64,000 nt of DNA, taken from the NCBI RefSeq assembly GCF_046237625.1, contig NZ_CP143545.1, positions 2,914,001-2,978,000 on the forward strand. Reading direction: 5' to 3'. Source of the DNA: Paraperibacillus esterisolvens. GTDB taxonomy: Bacteria > Bacillota > Bacilli > Bacillales > DSM-1321. The translations under genes were made by a program, and so were the position numbers. Positions 63,739-64,000 of this stretch are shown one piece after another (position 1 is the first letter of the stretch; each line of letters opens with the position of its first letter). The notes beneath the pieces are model-generated. The model was given only the letters and a program-made list of their open reading frames with translations, ran no database searches and had not been told where the DNA came from.

Positions 63739-64000
63739 TCAATTGTTCTGATACAGCCTGGTCAGCAATGATGATAAATCATGTGAAAATAGATCAAGCA
63801 GGCTGATCACTCTTGCATATTCCATTCTCGTTGGCCCCAGGATGGCGATGGTACCGACCTTTTCGTGGCCAATCGAGTATGATGCCGTGATCAGGCTGCA
63901 ATTTTCCATGGCGCTGACCTCGTTTTCCCTTCCGATCTTAACATGAATGCCGGCAGGTGATCTTCCGATAAGGTCATACATGCCCTTTTCATGGTCAATC
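63739..64000 (-). CDS. hrcA: Heat-inducible repressor HrcA, C-terminal part, cut by window edge
   Basis: Repressor of the CIRCE heat-shock operons. Only the last 87 or so residues are in the window: IDHEKGMYDLIGRSP, AMENCSLITASY and VGTIAILGPTRMEY are HrcA C-terminal marks. The DNA-binding domain and the CIRCE operator lie outside. It heads hrcA-grpE-dnaK. Confidence 0.95.
   Translation of the reverse strand, partial: IDHEKGMYDLIGRSPAGIHVKIGRENEVSAMENCSLITASYSIGHEKVGTIAILGPTRMEYARVISLLDLFSHDLSSLLTRLYQNN

Overview
The window is a low-to-mid GC, endospore-forming Firmicute chromosome, most likely Bacillus sensu lato (Bacillaceae; Cytobacillus or Mesobacillus-like lineages fit, but the species cannot be fixed from sequence alone). 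Gene order follows the Bacillus subtilis yqgS-to-hrcA interval almost gene for gene. The sporulation genes yqfC and yqfD, the glycine T-box ahead of glyQS, the hrcA-grpE-dnaK-dnaJ locus and Gram-positive Shine-Dalgarno sites all support this. Almost everything is core genome; no phage, transposase or CRISPR array was found.

Layout, low to high coordinate (most genes are on the minus strand). 1-7.3 kb: a lipoteichoic-acid synthase homologue, glucokinase, a rhomboid protease, 5-formyl-THF cyclo-ligase and ribosomal protein L33. 7.3-10.5 kb: a three-gene glycan cluster (DUF4912, a GH57-remnant/GT4 fusion, an unrecognised beta-rich protein), the least ordinary coding region here. 10.7-13.2 kb: YqzD/YqzC-like proteins and a reduced phosphate operon (pstB-phoU without pstSCA) behind a Pho-box-like promoter. 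13.3-24.8 kb: PBP2a, an MFS permease, Mn-SOD, IspG, and znuC-znuB-zur with a Zur operator. 25-32 kb: endonuclease IV, the CshB helicase, IspH, a Nif3-like protein, TrmK and cytochrome c550. 32-41.8 kb: the sigA-dnaG macromolecular-synthesis operon, a double-frameshifted yqxD, yqfL-ccpN and T-box-controlled glyQS. 41.8-48.9 kb: recO, yqzL, era, cdd, dgkA, ybeY, pgpH and phoH. 49-54.2 kb: sporulation genes yqfD and yqfC, then the membrane genes yqfB, floA and yqeZ, then yqeY and rpsU. 54.4-64 kb: a Na/Pi cotransporter, deoC, mtaB, rsmE, prmA and the heat-shock locus, whose 3' part of hrcA runs off the window edge.

The main non-textbook signals are as follows. A 140-bp tandem array sits between dnaK and dnaJ; its 99-nt hairpin core also occurs alone about 36 kb away. 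The DUF4912/GH57-GT4 cluster has apparently lost the GH57 nucleophile. A terminator-like hairpin contains the ribosome binding site of yqfC. pstB-phoU is an orphan pair. yqxD is broken by two mutually compensating single-base changes in G runs. The yqgS homologue appears to start with CTG. A MITE-like element lies upstream of yqfQ.
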